In this document: positions 27,643 through 35,715 of the stretch, in pieces
Layout: every line of letters starts with the position of its first letter
How positions within the stretch are numbered: the stretch's first letter is position 1
Assembly (NCBI GenBank): GCA_937995515.1
Contig: CALKJZ010000021.1
Location: forward strand, 81,629 to 145,628
Direction: 5' to 3'
DNA length: 64,000 nucleotides
From: an uncultured Sphingomonadaceae bacterium
Lineage (GTDB): Bacteria > Pseudomonadota > Alphaproteobacteria > Sphingomonadales > Sphingomonadaceae
Notes under the pieces: model-generated
Database searches by the model: none
The model's input: only the letters and a program-made list of their open reading frames with translations
What the model was told of the DNA's origin: nothing
Made by a program: the position numbers and the translations under genes

Positions 27643-28476
27643 ATGGAAGCGCGCGAGGCGACAATCGGATCCGGGCAGGCGCCGACCGTTCGCGGGCGGG
27701 TTGCAGCGCTCGTCCATTCCGATCGCTTCCAAAAGGCCATCATCGCCATCATCGTCGCGAACGCCATCGTGCTGGGTCTTGAGACCTCGGAGTGGATGAT
27801 GGCCCGGGCCGGCGGCCTGCTTGTCGGCCTCGACCGGGTCGCGCTTGCCATCTTTGTCGTCGAGATCGGCCTCAAGCTCTATGCGGACCGGCTCGCCTTC
27901 TTCCGCTCGGGCTGGAACCTGTTCGATTTTGCGATCGTGGCAGTGGCGCTCCTTCCTGCCTCGGAAGGGCTTTCGGTGCTGCGCGCGCTGCGCATCCTGC
28001 GCGCGCTCCGGCTGGTGTCGGCGATGCCATCGCTCCGGCGGGTTGTGGAAGGGCTGCTGCGCGCGATCCCGGCCATGGGCTCGGTGGTGCTGCTGCTCGG
28101 GCTCATCTTCTACGTGGGCGCAGTGATGGCAACCAAGCTGTTCGGCGCGGCCTTCCCGCAATGGTTCGGAAGCGTCGGCGCCTCGCTCTATTCGCTCTTC
28201 CAGGTGATGACGCTCGAAAGCTGGTCGATGGGCATCGTGCGGCCGGTGATGGAGGTCTACCCCTTCGCCTGGGCCTTCTTCGTGCCCTTCATCCTGGTCA
28301 CGTCCTTCATGGTGCTCAACCTTTTCATCGCCATCATTGTCTCGGCGATGACCGAGAGCGACACGCCGCCCGCACCCCTTCCAGTGAAGGAGATTGCGGC
28401 CGAACTGACAGCGCTGAGAGAAGAGATCGCCCTGCTGCGCGCCGAACGGGCCACGGGCCGCCAGCCGGCGGATTAG
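27643..28476 (+). CDS. Bacterial voltage-gated sodium channel (NaChBac/NavAb type)
   Basis: Six-helix channel subunit of 277 residues that should assemble as a tetramer. The selectivity filter TLESWSM (190-196) is identical to that of NavAb. S4 carries four arginines at every third position (R114, R117, R120, R123 in SVLRALRILRALRLV). S3 has the acidic WNLFDFAIV, and S6 is VPFILVTSFMVLNLFIAIIV. A C-terminal coiled coil (EIAAELTALREEIALLRAE, about 250-268) fits the tetramerisation helix of this family. GAGGAG precedes the ATG. In some marine bacteria such channels support motility and pH responses; its role here is unknown. Confidence 0.93.
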   Translation: MEAREATIGSGQAPTVRGRVAALVHSDRFQKAIIAIIVANAIVLGLETSEWMMARAGGLLVGLDRVALAIFVVEIGLKLYADRLAFFRSGWNLFDFAIVAVALLPASEGLSVLRALRILRALRLVSAMPSLRRVVEGLLRAIPAMGSVVLLLGLIFYVGAVMATKLFGAAFPQWFGSVGASLYSLFQVMTLESWSMGIVRPVMEVYPFAWAFFVPFILVTSFMVLNLFIAIIVSAMTESDTPPAPLPVKEIAAELTALREEIALLRAERATGRQPAD

Positions 28477-28558
28477 CGGGCGCAAGGGGCGGTGGCCCCG
28501 CTCGCGCGGGCGCGGCCGCCCCGCGAAACCGCAGGCCTGCCCGGCCGCAGCCCGCGCG

Positions 28559-30076
28559 TCAGGCGGGCTCGGCCTCGCGGCGCGCCGCGATCCGCCGGCG
28601 CCATTCCTCCGGCCCGGCTGTGTGCACGCTGTTGCCCCGCGCATCCACGGCCACTGTCACCGGCATGTCCTTCACCTCGAACTCGTAGATGGCCTCCATG
28701 CCGAGATCCTCGAAGGCGATGACGCGCGCCGCCTTGATCGCGCGGGCAACGAGATAGGCGGCACCTCCCACGGCAATCAGATAGGCCGCGCCAGCCTCGC
28801 GGATCGCCTCGATCCCCTGGGGACCACGCTCGGCCTTGCCCACCATGGCAAGCAGGCCCTGGTCGAGGACCATCTTCGTGAACTTGTCCATGCGGGTCGC
28901 CGTCGTCGGCCCCGCCGGGCCTACGACCTCGTCGCGGACCGGATCCACCGGGCCAACATAGTAGATGACCCGGCCCTCGAGCGACACGGGCAGCGGCTCG
29001 CCGCGCGCCAGCATGTCGGCCATGCGCTTGTGCGCCGCGTCGCGGCCGGTCAGCATCCGGCCCGAAAGGAGCAGCCGTTCGCCCGGCTGCCAGCTTGCCA
29101 CCTCCGCACGGGAGAGCGTCGCGAGATCGACCCGCCGCGCCCCGGGGCTCGGCGCCCATTCAACCTTCGGCCAGCGCGAGAGGTCGGGAGCCGGAAGATA
29201 GACGGGCCCAGACCCGTCAAGCCTGAGGTGCGCGTGGCGCGTGGCAGCGCAATTGGGGATCATGGCCACCGGCTTCGAGGCGGCATGCGTCGGCCAGTCG
29301 AGGATCTTGACGTCGAGGACGGTCGAAAGCCCGCCAAGCCCCTGGGCGCCGATGCCGAGGTCGTTTACGGCATCGAAGATCTCGATGCGCAGCCGCTCGA
29401 GGTCGGTTGCGGCCCCGCGCGCCTTCAGCGCGGCCATGTCGATGGGCGCCATCAGCGCCTCTTTGGCGAGCAGCATCGCCTTTTCCGCCGTCCCGCCGAT
29501 GCCGATTCCGAGCATGCCCGGGGGGCACCATCCCGCGCCCATGGTCGGCACCGTCTTCACCACCCAGTCCGTGATGGAATCGCTCGGGTTCAGCATCACA
29601 AACTTCGACTTGTTCTCGCTGCCCCCGCCCTTGGCGGCGAGGGCGATCTCCATTGCCTCGCCCTCGACAAGCTCGACATGGACGACCGCAGGCGTGTTGT
29701 CGCGCGTGTTTACGCGCGAGAAGGCCGGGTCTGCCACCACAGAGGCGCGCAGCGGGTTGTCCGGGTCGCGGTAGGCCCGCCGGACCCCCTCGTCGATCAT
29801 CGCCTGGAGCGTCATCCCGCCCTCCAGCCGCGCGCCCATCCCGAGCTTCACGAACACGCACACGATCCCCGTATCCTGGCAGATCGGGCGGTGCCCCTCG
29901 GCCGCCATGCGCGAGTTGGTGAGGATCTGCGCGATGGCATCCCGGGCCGCCGGGCTTTCCTCGAGCGCATAGGCGGCGCCAAGCGCCTCGATATAATCCT
30001 GCGGGTGATAGAAGCTGATGTGCTGCAGCGCCGCTGCCACGCTTTCGATCACATCCTCGGCCCGGATCACTGCCAT
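28559..30076 (-). CDS. Fumarate hydratase, class I
   Basis: Iron-sulfur fumarase converting fumarate to malate in the TCA cycle. It has 505 residues with the N-terminal alpha-type and C-terminal beta-type domains fused. Candidate [4Fe-4S] cysteines are in RPICQDTGI, GAGWCPPGMLG and IPNCAATRHAH, and VGPAGPTTATRMD is the C-terminal domain signature. The ATG at 30076 is preferred because AGGAGGAGCA lies just upstream; the frame extends 20 codons further without conservation. Oxygen-sensitive class I fumarases are common in alphaproteobacteria. Confidence 0.95.
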   Translation of the reverse strand: MAVIRAEDVIESVAAALQHISFYHPQDYIEALGAAYALEESPAARDAIAQILTNSRMAAEGHRPICQDTGIVCVFVKLGMGARLEGGMTLQAMIDEGVRRAYRDPDNPLRASVVADPAFSRVNTRDNTPAVVHVELVEGEAMEIALAAKGGGSENKSKFVMLNPSDSITDWVVKTVPTMGAGWCPPGMLGIGIGGTAEKAMLLAKEALMAPIDMAALKARGAATDLERLRIEIFDAVNDLGIGAQGLGGLSTVLDVKILDWPTHAASKPVAMIPNCAATRHAHLRLDGSGPVYLPAPDLSRWPKVEWAPSPGARRVDLATLSRAEVASWQPGERLLLSGRMLTGRDAAHKRMADMLARGEPLPVSLEGRVIYYVGPVDPVRDEVVGPAGPTTATRMDKFTKMVLDQGLLAMVGKAERGPQGIEAIREAGAAYLIAVGGAAYLVARAIKAARVIAFEDLGMEAIYEFEVKDMPVTVAVDARGNSVHTAGPEEWRRRIAARREAEPA

Positions 30077-30268
30077 CGCCTGCTCCTCCTGCGCCAGTCG
30101 CCCGGGGCTTTCGGCCCACGCGGCGGTCCGCGTCAAGGCAGGCCGGTGCAGAACCCGGGGCAGAAGCCGGGGCCCCGAGCCGCAGGCGCGCGCATGCGGG
30201 CGAGGCAGCGCAGGGGCGATGCCGCCGCCGCCTGCGCCGCTGCGCCGCGCCCCGGGCGCCCCGTCCTC

Positions 30269-30589
30269 TCAGCGCGGGATCGAGGCCTCCACCCCGCCCG
30301 ACAGGGCAATCCGCAGGCCGTGCTGCGCCGAGGCGTGGATGGCCGTTGCCGCGCGGCATTGGAGGGCCGCATTCGGCCCGCCACGGACCAGCGGCGAGGG
30401 ATCGCCGCAGACCTCCCGGGCCGCTGCACGGATCCGGCGCTCGAGCGCGCGCCGGCCGGCCGGCGTTGCAAGTTCGAGATCGCCTGTGCGAACTGAGACG
30501 GTCCGCGGCGCGGCTTCGCCGGCGAGGGCGACGGAGGATGTGAGAGCGGCGCAGAGGATCGCGCCGGCGCGTGCCAGGGTGCTTTGCAT
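30269..30589 (-). CDS. UrcA family protein
   Basis: Small exported protein, 106 residues. It has a signal peptide (LARAGAILCAALTSSVALAG), then the UrcA pattern VSVRTGDLELATPAGRRALE, RRIRAAAREVCG and a second cysteine in ALQCRAATAI, implying one disulfide. UrcA proteins are widespread in sphingomonads and Caulobacter and have no defined function. It is divergent from the LysR gene with 125 bp between starts, a classical layout in which the LysR protein may regulate it. Confidence 0.85.
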   Translation of the reverse strand: MQSTLARAGAILCAALTSSVALAGEAAPRTVSVRTGDLELATPAGRRALERRIRAAAREVCGDPSPLVRGGPNAALQCRAATAIHASAQHGLRIALSGGVEASIPR

Positions 30590-30690
30590 CGATCAGCCTT
30601 TCCATTGGCCGGGCCCTCAACCCGGGCCCGATGACGCACAGTCTCGCCGATTCGCGCCGCCCGGCGTGAGCAGCGATGTTGCATTGGCGT

Positions 30691-30706
30691 TCTGCAGTAA
30701 TGCAGA
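30691..30706. promoter_or_regulatory. 16-bp palindrome in the urcA/lysR intergenic region
   Basis: Perfect inverted repeat TCTGCA-GTAA-TGCAGA, ending eight bases before the preferred LysR start and about 100 bp upstream of urcA. It is a candidate autoregulatory LysR binding site. Its location between alternative LysR start codons favours the downstream ATG (30715). Confidence 0.55.
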
Positions 30707-30714
30707 GTAGCACC

Positions 30715-31632
30715 ATGGCTGCACCCGGCTTCGACTGGAATGATCTGCGGCATTTCCTGGCCCTGGCGGAGGCCGGCAGCACGCTCGCAGCCGGCCGCCG
30801 GCTGCGCGTGAGCCAGACGACTGTCGCCCGCCGCCTTGCCGCGCTCGAGGACCGGCTCGGCCTCAGGCTGTTCGACCGCCGGCCCTCGGGCTATGTGCTC
30901 ACGGAGGCGGGAACAGCGCTGCTGCCGAGGGCGCGCGAGGTCGAGGCGGCAGCCCGGCGGGTGCAGGACGATGCCGCCGCGCGCAAGCGCGCCACCACCG
31001 GCACCGTCCGCATCACGGCAGCGGATGTCTATGCCACCGCCCTCATTCTGCCGGTCCTCTCCGAGCTCCATGCAACACACCCGGGCATTCTCGTCGAAGT
31101 CGATGAAAGCCTCGAACAGCTCGACCTTGCAGGGGGCGCCGCCGACATTGCGCTGCGCGACATCGAGCGGCCTGCAGGTGCCGGGCTTGTCGCCCAGCGG
31201 CTGTGCGACCTGCCGTGGACCTTCTATTGTTCGGCCGGCTATGCCGCGCGTCACGGCCTTCCCGGCAGCTATCACGAGATGCGCGGCCATCCGCTGGTTG
31301 CCGGCGGCGGTGCGATGGTCGGCCCGGTCTATGACCACTGGCTGGCACAGGTGGGGCTGAGCGGCGCCGTGGCCATGCGCCACGGCTCGATCAGCGGGCT
31401 GCTTGCCGCGGTCCGCTCCGGCGCAGGGGTCGGCGCCCTGCCCTGCCTTGTCGCCGATCTCGACCCCGGGCTCCTGCGCTGCGTGCCGCCACACCCGGCC
31501 CAGCCCCCGCGCGCGCTGTGGCTCATCTACCCGGAACGGCATCGCGCCAGCCCGCATGTGCGGATGGTGGTCGATCATCTGGCCAGGCGCATTCGGGCCC
31601 GGGCGCGCGAGGGGCAGGCCCGCCACGCCTGA
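30715..31632 (+). CDS. LysR-family transcriptional regulator
   Basis: 305-residue LTTR. The N-terminal winged HTH is FDWNDLRHFLALAEAGSTLA with the recognition segment VSQTTVARRLAALEDRLGLRLFDRR, followed by the linker helix. A periplasmic-binding-like effector domain includes VRITAADVYATALILPVLSEL and GAGVGALPCLVADLDP. The ATG at 30715 puts the HTH at residue 5; upstream in-frame ATGs at 30676 and 30700 flank or overlap a palindrome and look regulatory. The effector is unknown. The divergent urcA gene is the obvious candidate target. Confidence 0.9.
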   Translation: MAAPGFDWNDLRHFLALAEAGSTLAAGRRLRVSQTTVARRLAALEDRLGLRLFDRRPSGYVLTEAGTALLPRAREVEAAARRVQDDAAARKRATTGTVRITAADVYATALILPVLSELHATHPGILVEVDESLEQLDLAGGAADIALRDIERPAGAGLVAQRLCDLPWTFYCSAGYAARHGLPGSYHEMRGHPLVAGGGAMVGPVYDHWLAQVGLSGAVAMRHGSISGLLAAVRSGAGVGALPCLVADLDPGLLRCVPPHPAQPPRALWLIYPERHRASPHVRMVVDHLARRIRARAREGQARHA

Positions 31633-31704
31633 GGCCGGGCTGCCACAGCCGTCCGCATCGTGTTCGGCGAACATTTTTCCGCTTGCCAGCTGGCTTCGAT
31701 ATGG

Positions 31705-31751
31705 CACTATCCCTTGTTGTCAGCTTCGGGCCGAGCCCCCAGCTCTTGTGT
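31705..31751. promoter_or_regulatory. Putative pair of NrdR boxes upstream of the ribonucleotide reductase gene
   Basis: CACTATCCCTTGTTG (31705-31719) and CCCCAGCTCTTGTGT (31737-31751) resemble the NrdR box (consensus like CACTATATCTTGTGT) at about 12 and 11 of 15 positions. They are 32 bp apart centre to centre, the spacing typical of NrdR box pairs. They lie 125-170 bp upstream of the reductase start. Confidence 0.4.
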
Positions 31752-31875
31752 CTGGTGCAGCATCCGGGCTTTCTGGGGCCAGAACGGGAAGGGTCGTCGG
31801 ACGCCCGGCTGAAGACTATATGCGGGGATTGCCCGCAGGCGCGGCGGATCGGCTGGCCTTGCGGCAGGCGAGGGG

Positions 31876-33792
31876 ATGAGCGGAATGGCAATGACGGAAC
31901 TGGCGCGCGCCAGCGAGGCATCAGAGAGCGCAACAGCCCACGGCGATACCCCTGGCGCGGGCGCGGCAGGCGCCAGCGGCGGAACGCGGGCCGTCTATGC
32001 CCCGCGCTTTCCTGTCACCGTCGACCACGGCCGGGATTCGCTTCTGACCGAGTTCGGCAAGGAAACGCTGCGCGATCGCTATCTCCTGCCCGGCGAGCGC
32101 TGTCAGGACATTTTCGCGCGCGTCGCCGCCGCCTATGCCGACGATCAGGCCCACGCGCAGCGCCTCTATGACTATATCTCGCGGCTGTGGTTCATGCCGG
32201 CCACGCCCGTGCTCTCCAACGGCGGAACGGGGCGGGGGCTGCCGATTTCCTGCTACCTCAACTCGGTGGACGACAGCCTCGAGGGAATCGTCGGCACCTG
32301 GAACGAGAATGTGTGGCTGGCCGCGCGCGGCGGCGGCATCGGCACCTACTGGGGCCGGGTGCGCGGCATCGGCGAGCCGGTCGGCCTCAACGGCAAGACG
32401 AGCGGTATCATCCCCTTTATCCGGGTGATGGACTCGCTCACGCTTGCGATCTCGCAGGGCTCGCTCCGGCGCGGCTCGGCGGCGGTCTATCTCGACATCT
32501 CCCACCCGGAAATCGAGGAGTTCCTGGAAGTCCGCAAGCCAAGCGGGGATTTCAACCGCAAGGCCTTGAATCTGCACCACGGGGTGCTCGTGTCCGACGC
32601 GTTCATGGAAGCGGTGCGCGACGGCCTGCCGTGGAACCTCATCTCCCCGCGCGACGGCTCGGTGCGCGGGACGCTCGATGCCCGCGCACTGTTCCAGAAG
32701 CTGGTGGAGTGCCGGCTGGCAACGGGCGAGCCCTACATCATCTTCATCGACCATGTGAACCGCGCCATGCCGCGGCACCAGCGCGAGCTGGGCCTGCGCG
32801 TTTCGACCTCCAACCTCTGCTCGGAAATCACGCTTCCAACCGGGCGGGACCATCTGGGCCAGGACCGGACGGCGGTCTGCTGCCTTTCCTCCCTCAACCT
32901 CGAGTCATGGGACCAGTGGCACGACGACCGGCGCTTCATCGAGGATGTGATGCGCTTCCTCGACAATGTCCTGAGCGACTATATCGCCCGCGCCCCTGAC
33001 GAGATGGCCCGCGCCCGCTATTCCGCCATGCGCGAGCGTTCGGTGGGCCTTGGCGTCATGGGGTTCCACAGCTTCCTGCAGGCGCGCCGCATCCCGTTCG
33101 AAAGCGCCATGGCAAAATCGTGGAACCTTAGGATGTTCCGCCACATTCGCGAGAAGGTGGACGAAGCCTCGATGCTGCTCGCCGTCGAACGCGGCCCCTG
33201 CCCGGACGCCGAGGACATGGGGGTGATGGAGCGGTTCTCGTGCCGCATGGCGATTGCGCCCACGGCCTCCATCTCGATCATCTGCGGCGGCACCTCGGCC
33301 TGCATCGAGCCGATCCCGGCCAACATCTACACCCACAAGACCCTCTCGGGCTCGTTCGTGGTGCGCAACCCGCACCTCGAGGCGCTGCTGGTGGAAAAGG
33401 CGCGGAACGCGGATTCCGTCTGGTCGTCGATCCTCGAGCATGGCGGCTCGGTGCAGCACCTCGATTTCCTCTCGCAGGACGAGAAGGACATTTTCAAGAC
33501 CGCCTTCGAGATCGACCAGCGCTGGCTCCTCGAATTGGCCGGAGACCGGACGCCCTATATCGACCAGGCGCAGTCGCTCAACCTGTTCCTGCCCGCCGAC
33601 GCCGACAAGTGGGATCTTCTGATGCTGCATTTCCGCGCCTGGGAACTCGGCATCAAGTCGCTCTACTACCTCCGCTCGAAGTCGGTGCAGCGCGCTGGCT
33701 TCGTGGGCGCGGTCGAGGCCGACAACACGCCCGAGCCGAAGAGGATCGAGGTGGAACTGAAAGACTATGACGAGTGCCTCGCCTGCCAGTAG
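31876..33792 (+). CDS. nrdA: Ribonucleoside-diphosphate reductase class I, alpha subunit
   Basis: Catalytic subunit making deoxyribonucleotides, 638 residues, shorter than E. coli NrdA because the N-terminal ATP-cone activity domain is missing. Active-site residues are present: ISCYLNSVDD (C225 equivalent), the TSNLCSEITLP triad with the thiyl-radical cysteine and following Glu, VCCLSSLNLESW (C462 equivalent), and PTASISIICGGTSACIEP. The C-terminal redox pair is DECLACQ. The partner nrdB is not in the window; both downstream neighbours are on the other strand and unrelated. A GAGGGG site precedes the ATG. Confidence 0.94.
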   Translation: MSGMAMTELARASEASESATAHGDTPGAGAAGASGGTRAVYAPRFPVTVDHGRDSLLTEFGKETLRDRYLLPGERCQDIFARVAAAYADDQAHAQRLYDYISRLWFMPATPVLSNGGTGRGLPISCYLNSVDDSLEGIVGTWNENVWLAARGGGIGTYWGRVRGIGEPVGLNGKTSGIIPFIRVMDSLTLAISQGSLRRGSAAVYLDISHPEIEEFLEVRKPSGDFNRKALNLHHGVLVSDAFMEAVRDGLPWNLISPRDGSVRGTLDARALFQKLVECRLATGEPYIIFIDHVNRAMPRHQRELGLRVSTSNLCSEITLPTGRDHLGQDRTAVCCLSSLNLESWDQWHDDRRFIEDVMRFLDNVLSDYIARAPDEMARARYSAMRERSVGLGVMGFHSFLQARRIPFESAMAKSWNLRMFRHIREKVDEASMLLAVERGPCPDAEDMGVMERFSCRMAIAPTASISIICGGTSACIEPIPANIYTHKTLSGSFVVRNPHLEALLVEKARNADSVWSSILEHGGSVQHLDFLSQDEKDIFKTAFEIDQRWLLELAGDRTPYIDQAQSLNLFLPADADKWDLLMLHFRAWELGIKSLYYLRSKSVQRAGFVGAVEADNTPEPKRIEVELKDYDECLACQ

Positions 33793-33870
33793 CGGGCGCG
33801 GCCGGCGGCGCCGGCATGGCAGCGGTGCCCGCTGTGCAGCGGGCGCCGGCTGGCGTTGCGCCCGCCGCCC

Positions 33871-35691
33871 CTACCGGTAGAGCGCGTCGAGCCGCGGCCC
33901 GTAGACCTGCCGGAGCACGTGCCGGCGGATCTTCATCGAGGGCGTGAGCTGTTCGTTCTCGACCGTGAACGGCGCGTCAGCAAGGATCACCCGGCGTACC
34001 TTCTCGGTGACGGTCAGGTCGCGGTTCACCCGGTCGACTGCAGCCTGGATGGCCCGCTGGAACTCCGGATGGCGGTCGGCCTCGTGCACGTCCACCCCGG
34101 TCTTCGCCGCCCATTCCATGCGGAACTCGGCATCGGGTACCACCACGCCCACGAGATAGGGGCGACGGTCGCCGGCCACCATGGCCTGCGCGATCTCGGG
34201 CTGGAGGGTGAGCATGCCCTCTACCTTCTGCGGCGAGACATTCTCGCCCTTGTCGTTGACGATGATGTCCTTCTTGCGGTCGGTGATGACGATGTGGCCA
34301 TCCTCGTCGATGCAGCCGATGTCGCCGGTGTGGAGCCAGCCATCGTGCAGCACGCGCGCCGTCTCGGACGGGTTTTCCCAGTAGCCGTGCATCACCAGCT
34401 CGCCGCGCACGAGGATCTCACCATCCTCGGCGATCCTTACCTCGGTGTTGCGCAGCGGCGGTCCGACACTGTGCATCTTCACGCCGGCAGAGGGGCGGTT
34501 GCAGGAAATCACCGGGCCGCTCTCTGTCTGGCCATAGCCCTGCAGGATGAGGAGGCCGAGCGCGTGGAAGAAGGTGCCGACATCCGGATTGAGCGGGGCC
34601 CCGCCCGAGACCATCGCCTTCACCCGGCCGCCGAAGCGGGCCTTGACCTTGCGTCGGAGGGTGTGCTCGAGCAGGATGTCGAGCGGCCGGTCGATGAGGC
34701 GCATGCGCCCCCTGCGCGCGAGCGTGCGGCGGCCGAGCGCCTCCGCCGTCTCGAGAAGGCGCGGGGCAAGGCCGCCCTGTTTCCCGATCGTCTTGGCGAT
34801 GCGGGCCCGCAGCACCTCGAACAGCCGCGGCACCACCACCATGATGGTCGGGCGCACCTCCTCGATGTTCGCCGCAAGCCTGTCGAGCCCCTCGGCATAG
34901 AAGATCTCGCCGCCGAGCCCGATGGGCAGGAACTGGCCGGCGGTATGCTCATAGGCATGCGAAAGCGGCAGGAAGGAGAGGAACCGCTCGCGCCCCGAGT
35001 CGGCGAAATCATGCTCGATGATGTCGATGCAGCCGGCCACGTTGTGGAGGATCGCGCCATGGTGCTGGCGGACCCCGCGCGGCGTGCCGCCCGTGCCCGA
35101 GGTGTAGATGAGGCAGGCCGTGTCCGAGCGTGAAAGGGTGGCGCCGGCGCGCACGGCCTCCACGTCTGCCGGATGGGCGGCCAGCAGCGCGTCCCACTGG
35201 TGGAGATCGAGCCGGTCGCTGCTCTGGCCGACCTTCAGCGCCTCGAAACCGATCACATGCCGGCAATGGGCCGACTGGTAGACTGCCTTGAGGAGGGTGC
35301 GCGCCAGCCGGTTGGTGGAGACAAAGGCAGCCACCGCGCCGCTGTCGGCGAGGATGTGGGCGTGGTCGCGCTCGGTATTGGTGGTGTAGGTCGGAACGGA
35401 AATGCCGCCGGCGGCCATGATGCCGAGGTCGGCGAGGCAGAACTCGGGCCGGTTTTCCGAGACGATGAGCACGCGATCCCCCCGCGCGAGCCCCAGCGCC
35501 TTCAGCGCCACGGCCAGCGAGGCGACCTGGCGCGCGGCCTCGGCCCAGGAGAGGGCCTGCCAGCCGCCGGCGCGCTTCTGCCACAGGAACGGCGCATCGC
35601 CGTGCGCTGCCGCCTGGGCAAAGAACATCTCGACAAGACTGGGCCACGATTGCGCGCGCCCGGTCATGCCCTGCCCCGTGTGCCGCATCAT
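33871..35691 (-). CDS. Long-chain acyl-CoA synthetase (AMP-forming)
   Basis: Activates fatty acids to acyl-CoA via an acyl-adenylate, 606 residues. The AMP-binding P-loop is CLIYTSGTGGTPRGVRQHHG (a GG where most relatives have TGxPKG), the A5 motif is GYGQTESGPV, the A7/A8 region is LHTGDIG...ITDRKKDIIV, and a C-terminal catalytic lysine region PSMKIRRH is present. It is similar in layout to FadD15-type enzymes. The ATG at 35691 follows a GGAGA site, 25 bp after the ggt stop, so it is the last gene of a pyrD-ggt-acyl-CoA ligase run. Confidence 0.93.
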   Translation of the reverse strand: MMRHTGQGMTGRAQSWPSLVEMFFAQAAAHGDAPFLWQKRAGGWQALSWAEAARQVASLAVALKALGLARGDRVLIVSENRPEFCLADLGIMAAGGISVPTYTTNTERDHAHILADSGAVAAFVSTNRLARTLLKAVYQSAHCRHVIGFEALKVGQSSDRLDLHQWDALLAAHPADVEAVRAGATLSRSDTACLIYTSGTGGTPRGVRQHHGAILHNVAGCIDIIEHDFADSGRERFLSFLPLSHAYEHTAGQFLPIGLGGEIFYAEGLDRLAANIEEVRPTIMVVVPRLFEVLRARIAKTIGKQGGLAPRLLETAEALGRRTLARRGRMRLIDRPLDILLEHTLRRKVKARFGGRVKAMVSGGAPLNPDVGTFFHALGLLILQGYGQTESGPVISCNRPSAGVKMHSVGPPLRNTEVRIAEDGEILVRGELVMHGYWENPSETARVLHDGWLHTGDIGCIDEDGHIVITDRKKDIIVNDKGENVSPQKVEGMLTLQPEIAQAMVAGDRRPYLVGVVVPDAEFRMEWAAKTGVDVHEADRHPEFQRAIQAAVDRVNRDLTVTEKVRRVILADAPFTVENEQLTPSMKIRRHVLRQVYGPRLDALYR

Positions 35692-35715
35692 CCGCCGTCT
35701 CCCCGGCCTGCGCCG

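Noticed and set aside
26976..28476. Prophage remnant suggested by the endolysin-like gene
   Set aside because: No other phage gene, attachment-site repeat or integrase nearby; neighbours are chromosomal.
31633..31875. Cobalamin riboswitch upstream of the ribonucleotide reductase gene
   Set aside because: No B12-box or riboswitch core seen, and the enzyme is class I (B12-independent).
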